From Porphyromonas sp. (GTDB taxonomy: Bacteria; Bacteroidota; Bacteroidia; Bacteroidales; Porphyromonadaceae): a stretch of DNA of 7,116 bases. Both the position numbers and the translations under genes were made by a program. Below are positions 7,026 through 7,116 of this stretch, piece after piece. How positions within the stretch are numbered: the stretch's first letter is position 1; each line of letters starts with the position of its first letter. Below the pieces are notes generated by a model that made no database searches, was not told where the DNA came from, and was given only the letters and a program-made list of their open reading frames with translations. Where the stretch lies: assembly GCA_029983505.1 (NCBI GenBank), contig JASBZK010000059.1, forward strand, positions 1-7,116, read 5' to 3'.

Positions 7026-7060
7026 GGCGCGATATGGTTTCGCGCCTATACATTTTATTT
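7026..7060 (+). terminator. Candidate intrinsic terminator of the operon
   Basis: GGCGCGA (7026-7032) pairs perfectly with TCGCGCC (7040-7046) around a 7-nt loop. It is followed by TATACATTTTATTT, a T-rich but interrupted tail. The GC-rich stem followed by T-rich sequence, about 190 nt after the last stop codon with no gene in between, fits a transcript end. The tail is weaker than in a textbook terminator. Confidence 0.55.
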
Positions 7061-7116
7061 CATATTATTGCTGTCCGGTAAAAGTGGGAAAGAGGGGAAA
7101 AGTAAGGGCTGGTTTC

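Noticed and set aside
6878..7081. 67-codon open frame on the plus strand after the operon
   Set aside because: It runs through the nested palindrome and the terminator-like hairpin, has no convincing ribosome site, and its translation shows no protein-like pattern.
7061..7116. Purine-rich window end as the start of another promoter or riboswitch
   Set aside because: TACATTTT near 7049 is close to a -7 element, but no -33 element lies at the right distance, and too little sequence remains to test for any structure.

Overview
The window reads as a complete, single-strand cobalamin (vitamin B12) acquisition operon from a Bacteroidota organism, most likely of the order Bacteroidales. Four things point there. 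The promoter is of the Bacteroidetes -33/-7 type. Three of the four genes encode lipoproteins of the kind this phylum puts on its surface. The one receptor is a TonB-dependent outer-membrane protein ending in phenylalanine. Shine-Dalgarno signals are weak or absent. A Porphyromonas-like genus is plausible, but I cannot fix it from the sequence.

Layout. Bases 9-40 hold a promoter. Bases 49-304 fold as a cobalamin riboswitch aptamer with a closing P1 helix, a P2 arm, the conserved P3-P4 core, a P5 hairpin, a P6 arm and a B12 box. A leader of about 210 nt (305-515) follows with several candidate regulatory hairpins. One of them shows a loop complementary to the P5 loop, so it is a candidate partner for the L5-L13 kissing interaction. 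Four genes in the same direction follow with short gaps (15, 40 and 34 nt): a BtuG-like beta-propeller lipoprotein (516-1688), the BtuB-type TonB-dependent receptor (1704-3830), an unfamiliar two-part lipoprotein (3871-5343), and a second BtuG-like propeller lipoprotein carried on a coiled-coil stalk and an extra domain (5378-6832). The last 284 bases have no credible gene. They hold a compact nested palindrome (6880-6959) and a GC-rich hairpin followed by a T-rich run (7026-7060) that could end the transcript.

How it works together (inference from known B12 systems). The surface lipoproteins would capture cobamides and pass them to the BtuB channel, which imports them with energy from TonB. 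When internal cobalamin is plentiful it binds the riboswitch and shuts the operon down. The inner-membrane transporter (BtuFCD) is not in the window. The least understood parts are the third gene, which I cannot assign to a named family but whose setting suggests a cobamide-related surface role, the presence of two different propellers in one operon, and the palindromic element after the last gene.
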